Assembly: GCF_028583545.1 (NCBI RefSeq)
Contig: NZ_CP087106.1
Location: 4,832,501-4,896,500 of the forward strand
DNA from: Methylobacterium sp. NMS14P
GTDB lineage: Bacteria; Pseudomonadota; Alphaproteobacteria; Rhizobiales; Beijerinckiaceae
Length of the DNA: 64,000 bases
Direction of reading: 5' to 3'
The notes under the pieces were generated by a model that searched no databases, was not told the origin of the DNA, and saw nothing but the letters and a program-made list of their open reading frames with translations. A program made the translations under genes and the position numbers. Shown in pieces: positions 26,802-34,261 of this stretch; the stretch's first letter is position 1; each line of letters begins with the position of its first letter.

Positions 26802-27790
26802 GTGCTCCGGACGCGACCGCCATGCCGCTGATCCTCGCCGTCCCGTCCAAGGGCCGCCTGCAGGAGAATGCCAGCGCGTTCTTCGGCCGGGCCGGGCTGA
26901 AGCTCGCTCAAGGAGCGGGCGCCCGCGACTACCGGGGCAAGCTGCTCGGCGTGCCCGACGTCGAGGTGCGCTACCTGTCGGCCTCCGAGATCGCCGCGCA
27001 GCTCGCCTCGGGCGCCGCCCATCTCGGCGTCACCGGCGAGGACCTGATCCGCGAGACCCTGCCGGACGTGCGCGGCCAGGTCGAGCTGCTGACGCCGCTC
27101 GGCTTCGGCAACGCCACCGTGGTGGTGGCCGTGCCCCAGGCCTGGATCGACGTGCGCGACATGTCCGACCTCGACGAGGTCGCGGCCGGGATGCGGACCC
27201 GTCACGGCCGCCGCCTGCGGGTCGCCACCAAGTACGTGAACCTGACCCGCCGGTTCTTCGCCGAGAAGGGCGTCGCCGATTACCGGATCGTCGAGAGCCT
27301 GGGCGCCACCGAGGGGGCGCCGGCCGCGGGCTCGGCCGAGATCGTGGTCGACATCACCACCACGGGGGCGACGCTCTCGGCCAACGCCCTGAAGGTGCTG
27401 GACGACGGCATCATCCTGCGCTCGGAGGCCAATCTCGTCGCCTCGCTGAAGGCGCCCTGGGGCGAGGGCCAGCGGGCCGCGCTCCGCACGGTGCTCGGCC
27501 GCATCGCCGCCGAGGAGCGCGCCCGGACCACCCGGGAGGTGCGCGCCGCCCTGCCGGAGAGCGGCACCATCGACCTCGCCACGATCGCGGGCCTGCACGA
27601 GGCCGAGCTGCCCTACGGCGCGCCGAAGGGTCCGGAGGGCGAGATCGTCCTGCGCTGCCGGGAGGCCGCGGTGTTCGACCTCGCCGGCGCCCTGGTCGAG
27701 GCCGGCGCGCGGGCCGTCACGGTGCGGCGGGTCGACTACGCCTTCGCGGCCGAGAACCCGCTGGCGGAGCGGCTCCTGGCGCGGCTCTGA
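26798..27790 (+). CDS. hisG: ATP phosphoribosyltransferase catalytic subunit
   Basis: 330 residues. First enzyme of histidine synthesis (ATP plus PRPP). The catalytic core shows LILAVPSKGRLQENA, GVTGEDLIRE, VATKYVNLTRRFFAEKG and the PRPP loop EIVVDITTTGATLSAN. Short HisG enzymes that work with HisZ are about 200-230 residues; this one continues for about 100 residues, including VFDLAGALVEAGARAVTVRRVDYAF, which looks like the ACT-type regulatory domain of long HisG. Having both a long HisG and HisZ is unusual. Confidence 0.94.
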   Translation: MSAPDATAMPLILAVPSKGRLQENASAFFGRAGLKLAQGAGARDYRGKLLGVPDVEVRYLSASEIAAQLASGAAHLGVTGEDLIRETLPDVRGQVELLTPLGFGNATVVVAVPQAWIDVRDMSDLDEVAAGMRTRHGRRLRVATKYVNLTRRFFAEKGVADYRIVESLGATEGAPAAGSAEIVVDITTTGATLSANALKVLDDGIILRSEANLVASLKAPWGEGQRAALRTVLGRIAAEERARTTREVRAALPESGTIDLATIAGLHEAELPYGAPKGPEGEIVLRCREAAVFDLAGALVEAGARAVTVRRVDYAFAAENPLAERLLARL

Positions 27791-27802
27791 GACCGCCGCG
27801 CG

Positions 27803-28654
27803 ATGGAGCTGAAATGGCTCGAGGACTTCCTGAGCCTCGCGCGCACCGGCAGCTTCTCGCGCTCGGCGGTCGAGCGCCACGTCACCCAGCCGGCCTTCGG
27901 CCGCCGCATCCGGGCGCTCGAGGGCTGGCTCGGCGTCGCGCTGGTCGACCGCAGCACCTACCCGACCGCCCTGACGCCGGAGGGCCGGCTGTTCCTGGAG
28001 ACCGCCGAGGAGACCGTGCGGCGGCTCCACGGCAGCCGCGACGCGCTCCGGGACCGGATCCGTCCGCCGCCGCGGACCGTGTCGATGGCGGCGCTCCACA
28101 CCCTGGCGCTGACCGTCTTCCCGCGCTGGTTCCGGGACGTCGAGGCCCGCACCGGGCCCCTCGGCAGCCGGCTGCTGCCCGACGATTTCCACGCCTGCGT
28201 GCAGGCGCTGGCCGAGGGCGGCTACGATCTGCTGCTGACCTACCACCATCCCCTGGTGCCGATCCCCCTCGACCCGGCGGCCTTCCCGCACCTCGCCATC
28301 GGCCGGGACAGCCTCGTGCCGGTGCATCGGCCGGGACCGGCCGCGGACCGGCCCGGGCTCGGCTATCCCCGGGACTCGTTCCTGGGCCGGGTCGCGGCGC
28401 TGGCCGGTGACGGGGCGGCCGTCGCCCACGTCAACGAGAACGCCATGGCGGAGGCCCTGAAGTTCATGGTCCTCGCGGGCCACGGCCGCGCCTGGCTGCC
28501 CGAGAGCCTCGTCGCCCGCGAGCTCGCCGAGGGCAGCCTCGTGGCCGCCGGGCCGGGCACGGCGCTGGAGATCCGGCTGTACCGCCGGGCCGGGCGCGGC
28601 GGCGCGGTCGAGGCGGTCTGGGCCGCGGCCGCCGCCCTGGCAGCGGAGCCCTAG
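27803..28654 (+). CDS. LysR-family transcriptional regulator
   Basis: 283 residues. The N-terminal winged helix-turn-helix (residues 1-60) reads MELKWLEDFLSLARTGSFSR, with SAVERHVTQPAFGRRIRALE as the recognition region. A periplasmic-binding-like effector domain follows (about 90-280). It starts 12 bases after hisG and ends 108 bases before the Asp/Glu racemase gene on the same strand. The racemase is the most likely target, although a role in histidine metabolism is not excluded. Confidence 0.88.
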   Translation: MELKWLEDFLSLARTGSFSRSAVERHVTQPAFGRRIRALEGWLGVALVDRSTYPTALTPEGRLFLETAEETVRRLHGSRDALRDRIRPPPRTVSMAALHTLALTVFPRWFRDVEARTGPLGSRLLPDDFHACVQALAEGGYDLLLTYHHPLVPIPLDPAAFPHLAIGRDSLVPVHRPGPAADRPGLGYPRDSFLGRVAALAGDGAAVAHVNENAMAEALKFMVLAGHGRAWLPESLVARELAEGSLVAAGPGTALEIRLYRRAGRGGAVEAVWAAAAALAAEP

Positions 28655-28762
28655 GCACCGCCGCCCGCGCCCGGTGCCGGATCGGCATGGCCGGTGCCGA
28701 CACGGCATTGGATTCCCGCCCCGCCGCGGCCCATCACGGCGCCGCGACGGTCGGAGGCGGCG

Positions 28763-29494
28763 ATGCTCGGTGTACTCGGCGGGATGGGCCCGATGGCCAC
28801 GGTGGACTTCCTGGCCAAGCTCGTGCGGGCGACGCCCGCGGGGCGCGACCAGGACCACATCCCGACCCTGGTCTGCTCGGCCGTCGACATTCCCGACCGT
28901 GCCGACGCGATCCTGGGCGCCGGTCCGGACCCGCTGCCGGCGATGCGCGCCGCCCTGGCGCGGCTCGAGGCCGGCGGCGCCACCCGGATCGCGATCCCCT
29001 GCAACACCGCCCATCACTGGCACGCGGCGCTGCAGGCCGGGACCGGCCTCCCGATCCTCCACATCGTCGACGCCGTGGCCGAGACCCTGGCGCGGACCGG
29101 GATCGGGGCCGGCGGCCGGATCGGCCTGCTCGCCACCGACGGCACCCTGCGGGCCGGGCTCTACCGGGAGCAGCTGGCACGGCGCGGGGTCGCGTGCCGC
29201 GCGCCCGGTCCGGAGGGTCAGGCCACGGTGGCGGCGGCGATCCGCCTGGTGAAGGCGCACCGCGCGGCCGAGGCGCGGCCGCTCCTGGAGGCACAGGTCC
29301 GGGCGCTGGCGGAGGCCGGCTGCGACCGGGTGGTGATGGCCTGCACGGAGATCCCGCTCGCGCTCGCCGGGCGCGACCCGTCGGGCCTGCTGGTGGACGC
29401 CACAGAGGCGCTGGCGCGCGCCTGCGTGGCGGCGTGCCGACCGGATGACCGGCCGGAATGCGCCGCGCAGGCGACGCTGCCGCGCGCGGCCTGA
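28763..29494 (+). CDS. Aspartate/glutamate racemase family protein
   Basis: 243 residues. The start (MLGVLGGMGPMATVDF) follows GGAGG 5 bases upstream. The two catalytic cysteines of the cofactor-independent racemase family are C80 in IPCNTAHHW and C194 in VMACTEIPLAL; both are present, so it should be active. It matches the aspartate-racemase branch (GGMGPMAT opening) rather than MurI. D-aspartate or a related amino acid is the probable product. Confidence 0.88.
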   Translation: MLGVLGGMGPMATVDFLAKLVRATPAGRDQDHIPTLVCSAVDIPDRADAILGAGPDPLPAMRAALARLEAGGATRIAIPCNTAHHWHAALQAGTGLPILHIVDAVAETLARTGIGAGGRIGLLATDGTLRAGLYREQLARRGVACRAPGPEGQATVAAAIRLVKAHRAAEARPLLEAQVRALAEAGCDRVVMACTEIPLALAGRDPSGLLVDATEALARACVAACRPDDRPECAAQATLPRAA

Positions 29495-29531
29495 TCGCGG
29501 GCGAGAGCCGCCGGCGCCCGCGCGGGCGCCC

Positions 29532-29897
29532 TCACGGGCCCTGCTTGGCGAATTCCGCCAGGACCCCGCGCAGCACCTTGAGCCGCGCATCGTAGGCGGC
29601 GCTCAGGCAGCCGACGTCGCCGCCGCAGGCCTGACGCTCCTTCAGCCACGCCTCCTGGTCGTCGCGCAGCTTGGCCTGGCCGCCCATCGGCAGCACGCTC
29701 TTCAGGATCTCGAACCGGGTCGCCATCTCGACGTCCCGGTCGTTGAGGGGGAGACGCGCGCAGATCGCCTTCTCGTCGGGGGCCTCGGCCCTGTCGCACG
29801 GGAAGCTCGCCGCCCGGGCGGGGGCCGCGGTCATCGCGCCGGCGACCGGGGCGGCGAGGACGGCCAGCGCGAGGGCGCGGATGAGGGGTTTCGACAT
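29532..29897 (-). CDS. Small exported LprI-like (DUF1311) protein
   Basis: 121 residues. GGGAGG lies just before the ATG at 29897. The signal peptide (ALALAVLAAPVAGAM...APARAA) is followed by a DUF1311 domain: SFPCDRAEAPDEKAICARLPLNDRDVEM and LKERQACGGDVGCLSAAYDARL, with four Cys likely in two disulfides. Second LprI-like protein in the window (the other starts at 8648), but without its C-terminal region. Function unknown; periplasmic. Confidence 0.8.
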   Translation of the reverse strand: MSKPLIRALALAVLAAPVAGAMTAAPARAASFPCDRAEAPDEKAICARLPLNDRDVEMATRFEILKSVLPMGGQAKLRDDQEAWLKERQACGGDVGCLSAAYDARLKVLRGVLAEFAKQGP

Positions 29898-29992
29898 GGC
29901 CTCCCAACGGGCCGGCGGCGGAAAGGCTCCGGCCGCCGGGGCAGACAGTCGGACCGCGCAGCCCGGGATCACAGGATCGCGGTATCGCGGGA

Positions 29993-30424
29993 TCAGAGGC
30001 CAGGCTTGACGATCGCCAGGATGACGATGCCGATCATCAGCAGCGTCGGCACCTCGTTGAGCACCCGGTAGAACTTGTGCCCGCGGGTGTTCCGGTCGGC
30101 GGCGAAATCCTTGACCATCCGGGCGAGCCACCCGTGGATGCCCGACATCGCCAGCACCAGCACGAACTTCGCCTGCAGCCAATGATCCATGTAGGCTTGG
30201 CTCATCCAGGCGAGCGTGAGCCCGAACGCCCAGGTGGCGATCATCGCCGGGTTCATGATCGCCTTGAGCAGGCGGCGCTCCATCACCTTGAAGGTCGCGG
30301 CCTGTGCCTCCGAGCCCGGCGGCAGGCTCGCGTGGTAGACGAACAGCCGGGGCAGGTAGAGCATCCCGGCCATCCAGGCGATCAGGCTGATGACGTGGAG
30401 GGCCTTGATCCAGTCGTACAGCAC
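29993..30424 (-). CDS. hemJ: Protoporphyrinogen IX oxidase HemJ
   Basis: 143 residues from a GTG at 30424. Four membrane segments; H10 in LYDWIKALHVISLIAWMAGM and R26/H31 in YLPRLFVYH match conserved residues of HemJ, with the later KFVLVLAMSGIHGWLARMVKDF segment. HemJ oxidises protoporphyrinogen IX in heme synthesis in many Alphaproteobacteria that lack HemG/HemY. It is 10 bases after hemE, in the expected operon. The GTG was chosen because the family begins exactly here and GAGG precedes it. Confidence 0.93.
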   Translation of the reverse strand: MLYDWIKALHVISLIAWMAGMLYLPRLFVYHASLPPGSEAQAATFKVMERRLLKAIMNPAMIATWAFGLTLAWMSQAYMDHWLQAKFVLVLAMSGIHGWLARMVKDFAADRNTRGHKFYRVLNEVPTLLMIGIVILAIVKPGL

Positions 30425-30434
30425 GGGTCCGGCC

Positions 30435-31601
30435 TCAGCCCTGGCCGCGCAGCCGCGCGAGCATCCGCTCGACATGGGCCACCGGCGTCTGCGGCGTGAT
30501 GCCGTGGCCGAGGTTGAAGATGTGCGGCAGGCCGGCGGTCGCCTCGAGCACCGTGTCCACGGCGGCGTCGAGGGCCGCGCCGCCCGCGATCAGCGTGTCG
30601 GGATGCAGGTTGCCCTGCGTGACCGTCGTGGCCGGCACCGTCTGCCGCAGGGCCTTCAGGTCCACGCCCCAGTCGACGCCGACGGCGTCGGCGCCGGTCT
30701 CCGGCACCACCCGGGCATGGCCGTCGAGGCCCGAGCCGCGGGCGAACACGATGATCTTCGCCCCCGGCACCCGGGCGCGGACGCCCGCCACCATCCGGGC
30801 GATCGGCCGCAGCGACCAGCGGGTGAGAGCATCGGCGGCAGACGCGCCCGGCACAGCGCTCTCGGCGACGTCGCCGACGGGCTCGACCGTGCCGCCGGAG
30901 GCCGGAACGGCGAGCGGCAGGGTGCCGGCGTGGGACTCGAAGATCTGCACCGCGTCGGCGCCGGCCTCGAGCTGGCGCACGAGGTACTCGGTCTGCACGG
31001 CGACGAGGCGGTCGATCAGGGTGTCGACCAGGGCGGTGTCGCCCTCGGCCAGGGCCCGCGCGGGGGCGAGGTCCGGCGTGCCGCGGCCGCCGATCATGTA
31101 GCTCGCCACCGTCCAGGGCGCGCCGCAGAAGCCGAGCAGCGTGGTCTCGCCCGGCAGCTCCGCCCGCAGCCGCGTCACCGTCTCGAAGACCGGCGCGAGG
31201 TGGGTCATCACCGCCGGGTCGCCGGCCTCGCGCAGCCGCGCGAACGCGTCCCGACCGTCGAGCGGGTCGAGGCGCGGGCCCTCGCCCTCCACGAAGCGCA
31301 CGTCCTGGCCGAGCGCGTGGGGGACGACGAGGATGTCGGAGAACAGGATCGCCGCGTCGAAGCCGAAGCGCCGGATCGGCTGGAGCGTCACCTCGACGGC
31401 GAAGTCCGGGCTGTAACAGAGGTCGAGGAACGAGCCGGCCTCGGCCCGGGTCGCCCGGTATTCCGGCAGGTAGCGCCCGGCCTGGCGCATCATCCAGGCC
31501 GGGGGCGGCCCGATCGCCTCGCCCTCGAGGACCCGCAGCACCTTGCGCTCGGACGTCGTCCCCGACGCCGTCCGCCCGGGCTCGCGCTCCGTCCCCGTCA
31601 T
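30435..31601 (-). CDS. hemE: Uroporphyrinogen decarboxylase
   Basis: 388 residues from the ATG at 31601, chosen for GGGAG 5-9 bases upstream. Active-site signatures are complete: [42 protein letters not shown] and [11 protein letters not shown]. It decarboxylates uroporphyrinogen III to coproporphyrinogen III. The protein is about 40 residues longer than usual: residues about 230-256 form an inserted Ala/Pro/Gly-rich loop ([20 protein letters not shown]) in place of the short loop after FESHAG. Divergent from the PPDK-regulator gene across the probable replication origin. Confidence 0.95.
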   Translation of the reverse strand: MTGTEREPGRTASGTTSERKVLRVLEGEAIGPPPAWMMRQAGRYLPEYRATRAEAGSFLDLCYSPDFAVEVTLQPIRRFGFDAAILFSDILVVPHALGQDVRFVEGEGPRLDPLDGRDAFARLREAGDPAVMTHLAPVFETVTRLRAELPGETTLLGFCGAPWTVASYMIGGRGTPDLAPARALAEGDTALVDTLIDRLVAVQTEYLVRQLEAGADAVQIFESHAGTLPLAVPASGGTVEPVGDVAESAVPGASAADALTRWSLRPIARMVAGVRARVPGAKIIVFARGSGLDGHARVVPETGADAVGVDWGVDLKALRQTVPATTVTQGNLHPDTLIAGGAALDAAVDTVLEATAGLPHIFNLGHGITPQTPVAHVERMLARLRGQG

Positions 31602-31790
31602 GGTCGCTCCCATCCCGTATCCCTCACCCCGCATGCCCTTCGGCGGGCGTCCTGTCGAGTCGAGGCGCGCCGATCCCCACACAGGCCCCTTCGAAAAGAT
31701 AAGAGAGAATCTTGGAGTCTGTTTTTTCTCTTGGGGGGCCGAATCTCGGGGGCACAAAAGCGTCCACAGGCGGTCCCCGCCGTCGCGCCG

Positions 31791-31805
31791 TTAACGGGGC
31801 TTTAA
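31791..31805. promoter_or_regulatory. CtrA box, exact TTAA-N7-TTAA
   Basis: TTAA at 31791-31794, seven bases CGGGGCT, TTAA at 31802-31805. This is the full consensus bound by the cell-cycle regulator CtrA in Caulobacter, where such sites in the origin block initiation. It is the only exact N7 pair I found in the window. Confidence 0.75.
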
Positions 31806-31995
31806 AGGATTTCCTCCAACTTGCGAGAACCGGATGGTCCGACAGCGCCTTGGCAACGCCGAGTCGTGTACGGGCGCCGGATCCGCGACCGATTCGTCCA
31901 GAGAGCCGGATTCGGCGCGTCCCGATCATCTGCCTGTGAACGGCGGAGTCGATAGCCCGCACCGGGATCGACCTGGACCGGCCCGGCGGGGCATC

Positions 31996-32004
31996 CTATC
32001 CACA
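31996..32004 (+). promoter_or_regulatory. DnaA box candidate CTATCCACA
   Basis: Matches TTATCCACA at 8 of 9 positions and lies in the hemE/PPDK-regulator gap. A second, weaker box (TTGTCCACC, 7 of 9) is on the opposite strand at 32030-32038. Confidence 0.6.
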
Positions 32005-32100
32005 CTCATCGACTCCCCTGGCGGCCGGCGGTGGACAACGTGGGCGCCGCGCGAGACGACCGCAAAGTCGGCTGCAAGGTCGACCGCAGAGGCGATCGGA

Positions 32101-32931
32101 ATGGGCCGCAGCTACTTCCACCTCCACCTCGTCTCCGACTCCACCGGCGAGACGCTGATCAATGTCGGGCGCGCGGCGGCCGCCCAGTACGAGGGCGTGT
32201 CGGCGATCGAGCACGTCTACCCGCTGGTGCGCTCGGCCGCGCAGCTCGACCGGGTGATCTCGGAGATCCGGGCCGCGCCGGGCCTCGTCCTCTACACGCT
32301 GGTGGGGGGCGACCTCGGCGAGCGGCTGGAGGAGGTCGCTCGGGAGACCGGCTCGCCCTGCCTGTCGGTGCTGCGGCCGGTCCACGACCTGCTGCGCGCC
32401 TATCTGGGCGCCGAGACCACGGCGCGGCCCGGCGCCCAGCACATGCTGAACGCCGAGTACTTCAAGCGCATCGACGCGATGAACTTCACGCTGGCCCACG
32501 ACGACGGCAACCTGCCGGACGACCTGGAGGAGGCCGACGTGATCCTGCTCGGCGTCAGCCGGACGTCGAAGACGCCGACCTCGATCTACCTCGCCAATCG
32601 CGGCCTCAAGACCACCAACCTGCCGCTGGTGCCGGGCATGCCGCTGCCGCCGGCGATCGAGCGGGCGCGCAAGCCCCTCGTGGTCGGCCTGTTCGCCTCG
32701 CCGGAGCGCATCGTGCAGATCCGGCAGAACCGGCTGTCGAGCCTCAACGCCGACGAATCGTCCCTCTACGTCGACCGCTCGGCGGTGGCGGACGAGATCA
32801 CGATGTCCCGCCGGCTGTTCACCAAGAACCGCTGGCCGACGATCGACGTCACCCGCCGCTCCATCGAGGAGACGGCGGCCGCGATCGTCGACCTCTACCG
32901 CGACCACCGGCTCAAGTTCATCGCCGATTGA
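32101..32931 (+). CDS. Pyruvate, phosphate dikinase regulatory protein (DUF299)
   Basis: 276 residues. It opens [21 protein letters not shown] and has the P-loop [18 protein letters not shown], both diagnostic for the DUF299 bifunctional kinase/phosphorylase that regulates PPDK or PEP synthase. The family is called RP001/Y00 next to alphaproteobacterial origins. The ATG at 32101 is used; upstream in-frame codons read into the origin region and are not conserved. Divergent from hemE, with no coupled gene downstream. Confidence 0.95.
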   Translation: MGRSYFHLHLVSDSTGETLINVGRAAAAQYEGVSAIEHVYPLVRSAAQLDRVISEIRAAPGLVLYTLVGGDLGERLEEVARETGSPCLSVLRPVHDLLRAYLGAETTARPGAQHMLNAEYFKRIDAMNFTLAHDDGNLPDDLEEADVILLGVSRTSKTPTSIYLANRGLKTTNLPLVPGMPLPPAIERARKPLVVGLFASPERIVQIRQNRLSSLNADESSLYVDRSAVADEITMSRRLFTKNRWPTIDVTRRSIEETAAAIVDLYRDHRLKFIAD

Positions 32932-33035
32932 GACGGGGCCTCCGACGGGCTCGGATCTTCGGCGGGGTCCGGGCCGGGCCGGCGGATGCCGACGGATGCC
33001 GACGGACCGCGGGTCGGGCCGCGGAGCCGCGGACT

Positions 33036-33545
33036 TCAGCGCGCGGAGGCGAAGTGGCTGCGCTGCTCGATCTGGGCGGCGTAGAAGTCCTCGACGACCT
33101 CGCGCACCACCTCGGCCAGCTCGTCGCCCCGGTGCTCGTCGAGCTGGATGTCGCTGCCGACCGTCCGGCCGATGGAGCAGCTCGCCGCCCCCGGCACGAG
33201 GCGCTCGTTGTAGCGCTGGTTCAGGCCCGAGACCGAGATGTAGTTGCTGCCGCCGAGTTCCGGACCGTACTTGATCTTGATCTTCTGCTCGGACTCGGTG
33301 CCGCGCAGCTGCGCGCACAGGCTGATGAAGTTGTCCTGATCGATCTTCGCCTCGAGGCCGCTGATGCTGCCGTGCACGTTGTCCTCCTCGTTGAGGACCT
33401 CGGCCATCAGGTTCAGCACGCCCATGACAGGCTGGAGCGCCCGGGAGCCGTCCTCGAGCAGCTTCCGCCGGAAGTCGTTGCTGCGCTCGTCGGCCGCCTG
33501 CAGCCGCGCGCGAAACCTGTCCTTGACCTCGTTGGCGCGTGCCAT
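33036..33545 (-). CDS. Conserved-looking hypothetical protein
   Basis: 169 residues, not recognised. A strong ribosome site AGGGAGGAG lies just before the ATG. The first 55 residues form a charged amphipathic helix (ANEVKDRFRARLQAADERSNDFRRKLLEDGS), then a mixed alpha/beta part with EAKIDQDNFISLCAQLRGTE and IKIKYGPELGGSNYISVSGLNQRYNE. No signal peptide or membrane segment; cytoplasmic. Codon use is like its neighbours. It stands alone between the PPDK regulator and the lanmodulin-like gene. Confidence 0.75.
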   Translation of the reverse strand: MARANEVKDRFRARLQAADERSNDFRRKLLEDGSRALQPVMGVLNLMAEVLNEEDNVHGSISGLEAKIDQDNFISLCAQLRGTESEQKIKIKYGPELGGSNYISVSGLNQRYNERLVPGAASCSIGRTVGSDIQLDEHRGDELAEVVREVVEDFYAAQIEQRSHFASAR

Positions 33546-33660
33546 CGCGCTCCTCCCTGGTGGTTCATCCGATGCTTTGCCGACCGGATAACCGAAGCCT
33601 ACGGGGCCAATTCAGATGACGCAAGATAGTGCAAAATATTGATGCCTGCTCAGAACGTGA

Positions 33661-33704
33661 GCCGTTGCACAGGAATAATACTTGCTCATGAACTGTGCAA
33701 CGGC
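33661..33704. repeat. Perfect 12-base inverted repeat
   Basis: GCCGTTGCACAG (33661-33672) and CTGTGCAACGGC (33693-33704), separated by 20 AT-richer bases (AGGAATAATACTTGCTC...). It lies just after the lanmodulin-like gene stop and 115 bases before the start of the unknown gene at 33545. The nearby GTGCAAAATATTG at 33630 shares the GTGCAA core. A regulatory site for the unknown gene is more likely than a terminator, as no T-run follows. Confidence 0.55.
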
Positions 33705-33721
33705 GGGTCAGGGAGGCGCGC

Positions 33722-34165
33722 TTACTTCAGGAGCTGCAGCAGGCTGCGCCCGGCCGGGGACTTGAGCTCTTTGGCGTCCAGGGTGCCGTCGTTGTCGGGA
33801 TCGGCCGCCTTGAAGCGCTGCTCGACCAGGGCGAGGTATTCCTTGCGGTCGAGGGTGCCGTCGGAATCGGTATCCGCGGCCTTCAGGTCCTTCTTGCTGA
33901 GCCGGCCCTTCAGTTCCTTGGCGTCGACGGTGCCGTCCTTATCCTTCTCGGCGGTGTCGAAGACCTTGCCGGCGGCGGCCTGGGCCTCGGCCAAGTCGAT
34001 CGTGCCGTCGTGGTCGGTGTCGACCATCTTCAGCGTGCGCTCGGTGCCGGAGGACCGGGCGAGGGCCGCCGACGGCAGCGCGGCCGGCAGGATCAAGCCG
34101 GCGACGAGGGCGGTGACGAGGACGACGGTCGCGGTGCGGGCGGATCTACGCGGGGTCGCGGGCAT
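33722..34165 (-). CDS. Lanmodulin-like four-EF-hand periplasmic protein
   Basis: 147 residues. The start at 34165 (MPATPRRSAR) follows GGAG about 10 bases upstream. The signal peptide is about 1-36 (cleavage after SAALA). Four 12-residue EF loops are at 49-60, 73-84, 98-109 and 122-133, separated by 12, 13 and 12 residues: the compact spacing of lanmodulin (as I recall it from Methylorubrum extorquens), not the roughly 24-residue spacing of calmodulin. Shared phrases include DGTIDL, DAKELKGR, LDRKEYLA and the SPAG tail. Differences: only loop 4 keeps Pro at position 2 (DPDNDG); loops 1 and 3 start DTD, and loop 2 starts EKD, with Glu at position 1. It should bind metal in the periplasm; lanthanide preference is uncertain. 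Confidence 0.85.
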   Translation of the reverse strand: MPATPRRSARTATVVLVTALVAGLILPAALPSAALARSSGTERTLKMVDTDHDGTIDLAEAQAAAGKVFDTAEKDKDGTVDAKELKGRLSKKDLKAADTDSDGTLDRKEYLALVEQRFKAADPDNDGTLDAKELKSPAGRSLLQLLK

Positions 34166-34261
34166 GGGGATCTCCGGTGGCAGTCGGTGCCGGCAGCCCA
34201 AATCACGATCCCGGCGGGCGTTCCCGCGCGCGCCTTCACGAGATGCGGAGCCGCGCCGCGC

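Larger units (their letters stand above)
31602..32100. other. Probable chromosomal replication origin (oriC)
   Basis: 499-base gap between divergent hemE and the PPDK regulator (DUF299, called RP001/Y00 in the origin literature). In Caulobacter, Rickettsia and several Hyphomicrobiales the chromosomal origin lies at hemE/RP001 (established). Here it contains nine GANTC sites (31657, 31707, 31715, 31741, 31861, 31891, 31909, 31946, 32011), an exact TTAA-N7-TTAA CtrA box, a DnaA-like box CTATCCACA, a weaker TTGTCCACC on the other strand (32030-32038), a TCCCCA W-box-like motif at 31674, and an AT-rich block at 31690-31735. Together these make an origin the best explanation, although not proven. 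Confidence 0.75.

Noticed and set aside
33661..33704. Rho-independent terminator of the lanmodulin-like gene
   Set aside because: 20-base loop and no T-run in either direction; more like a regulatory repeat.
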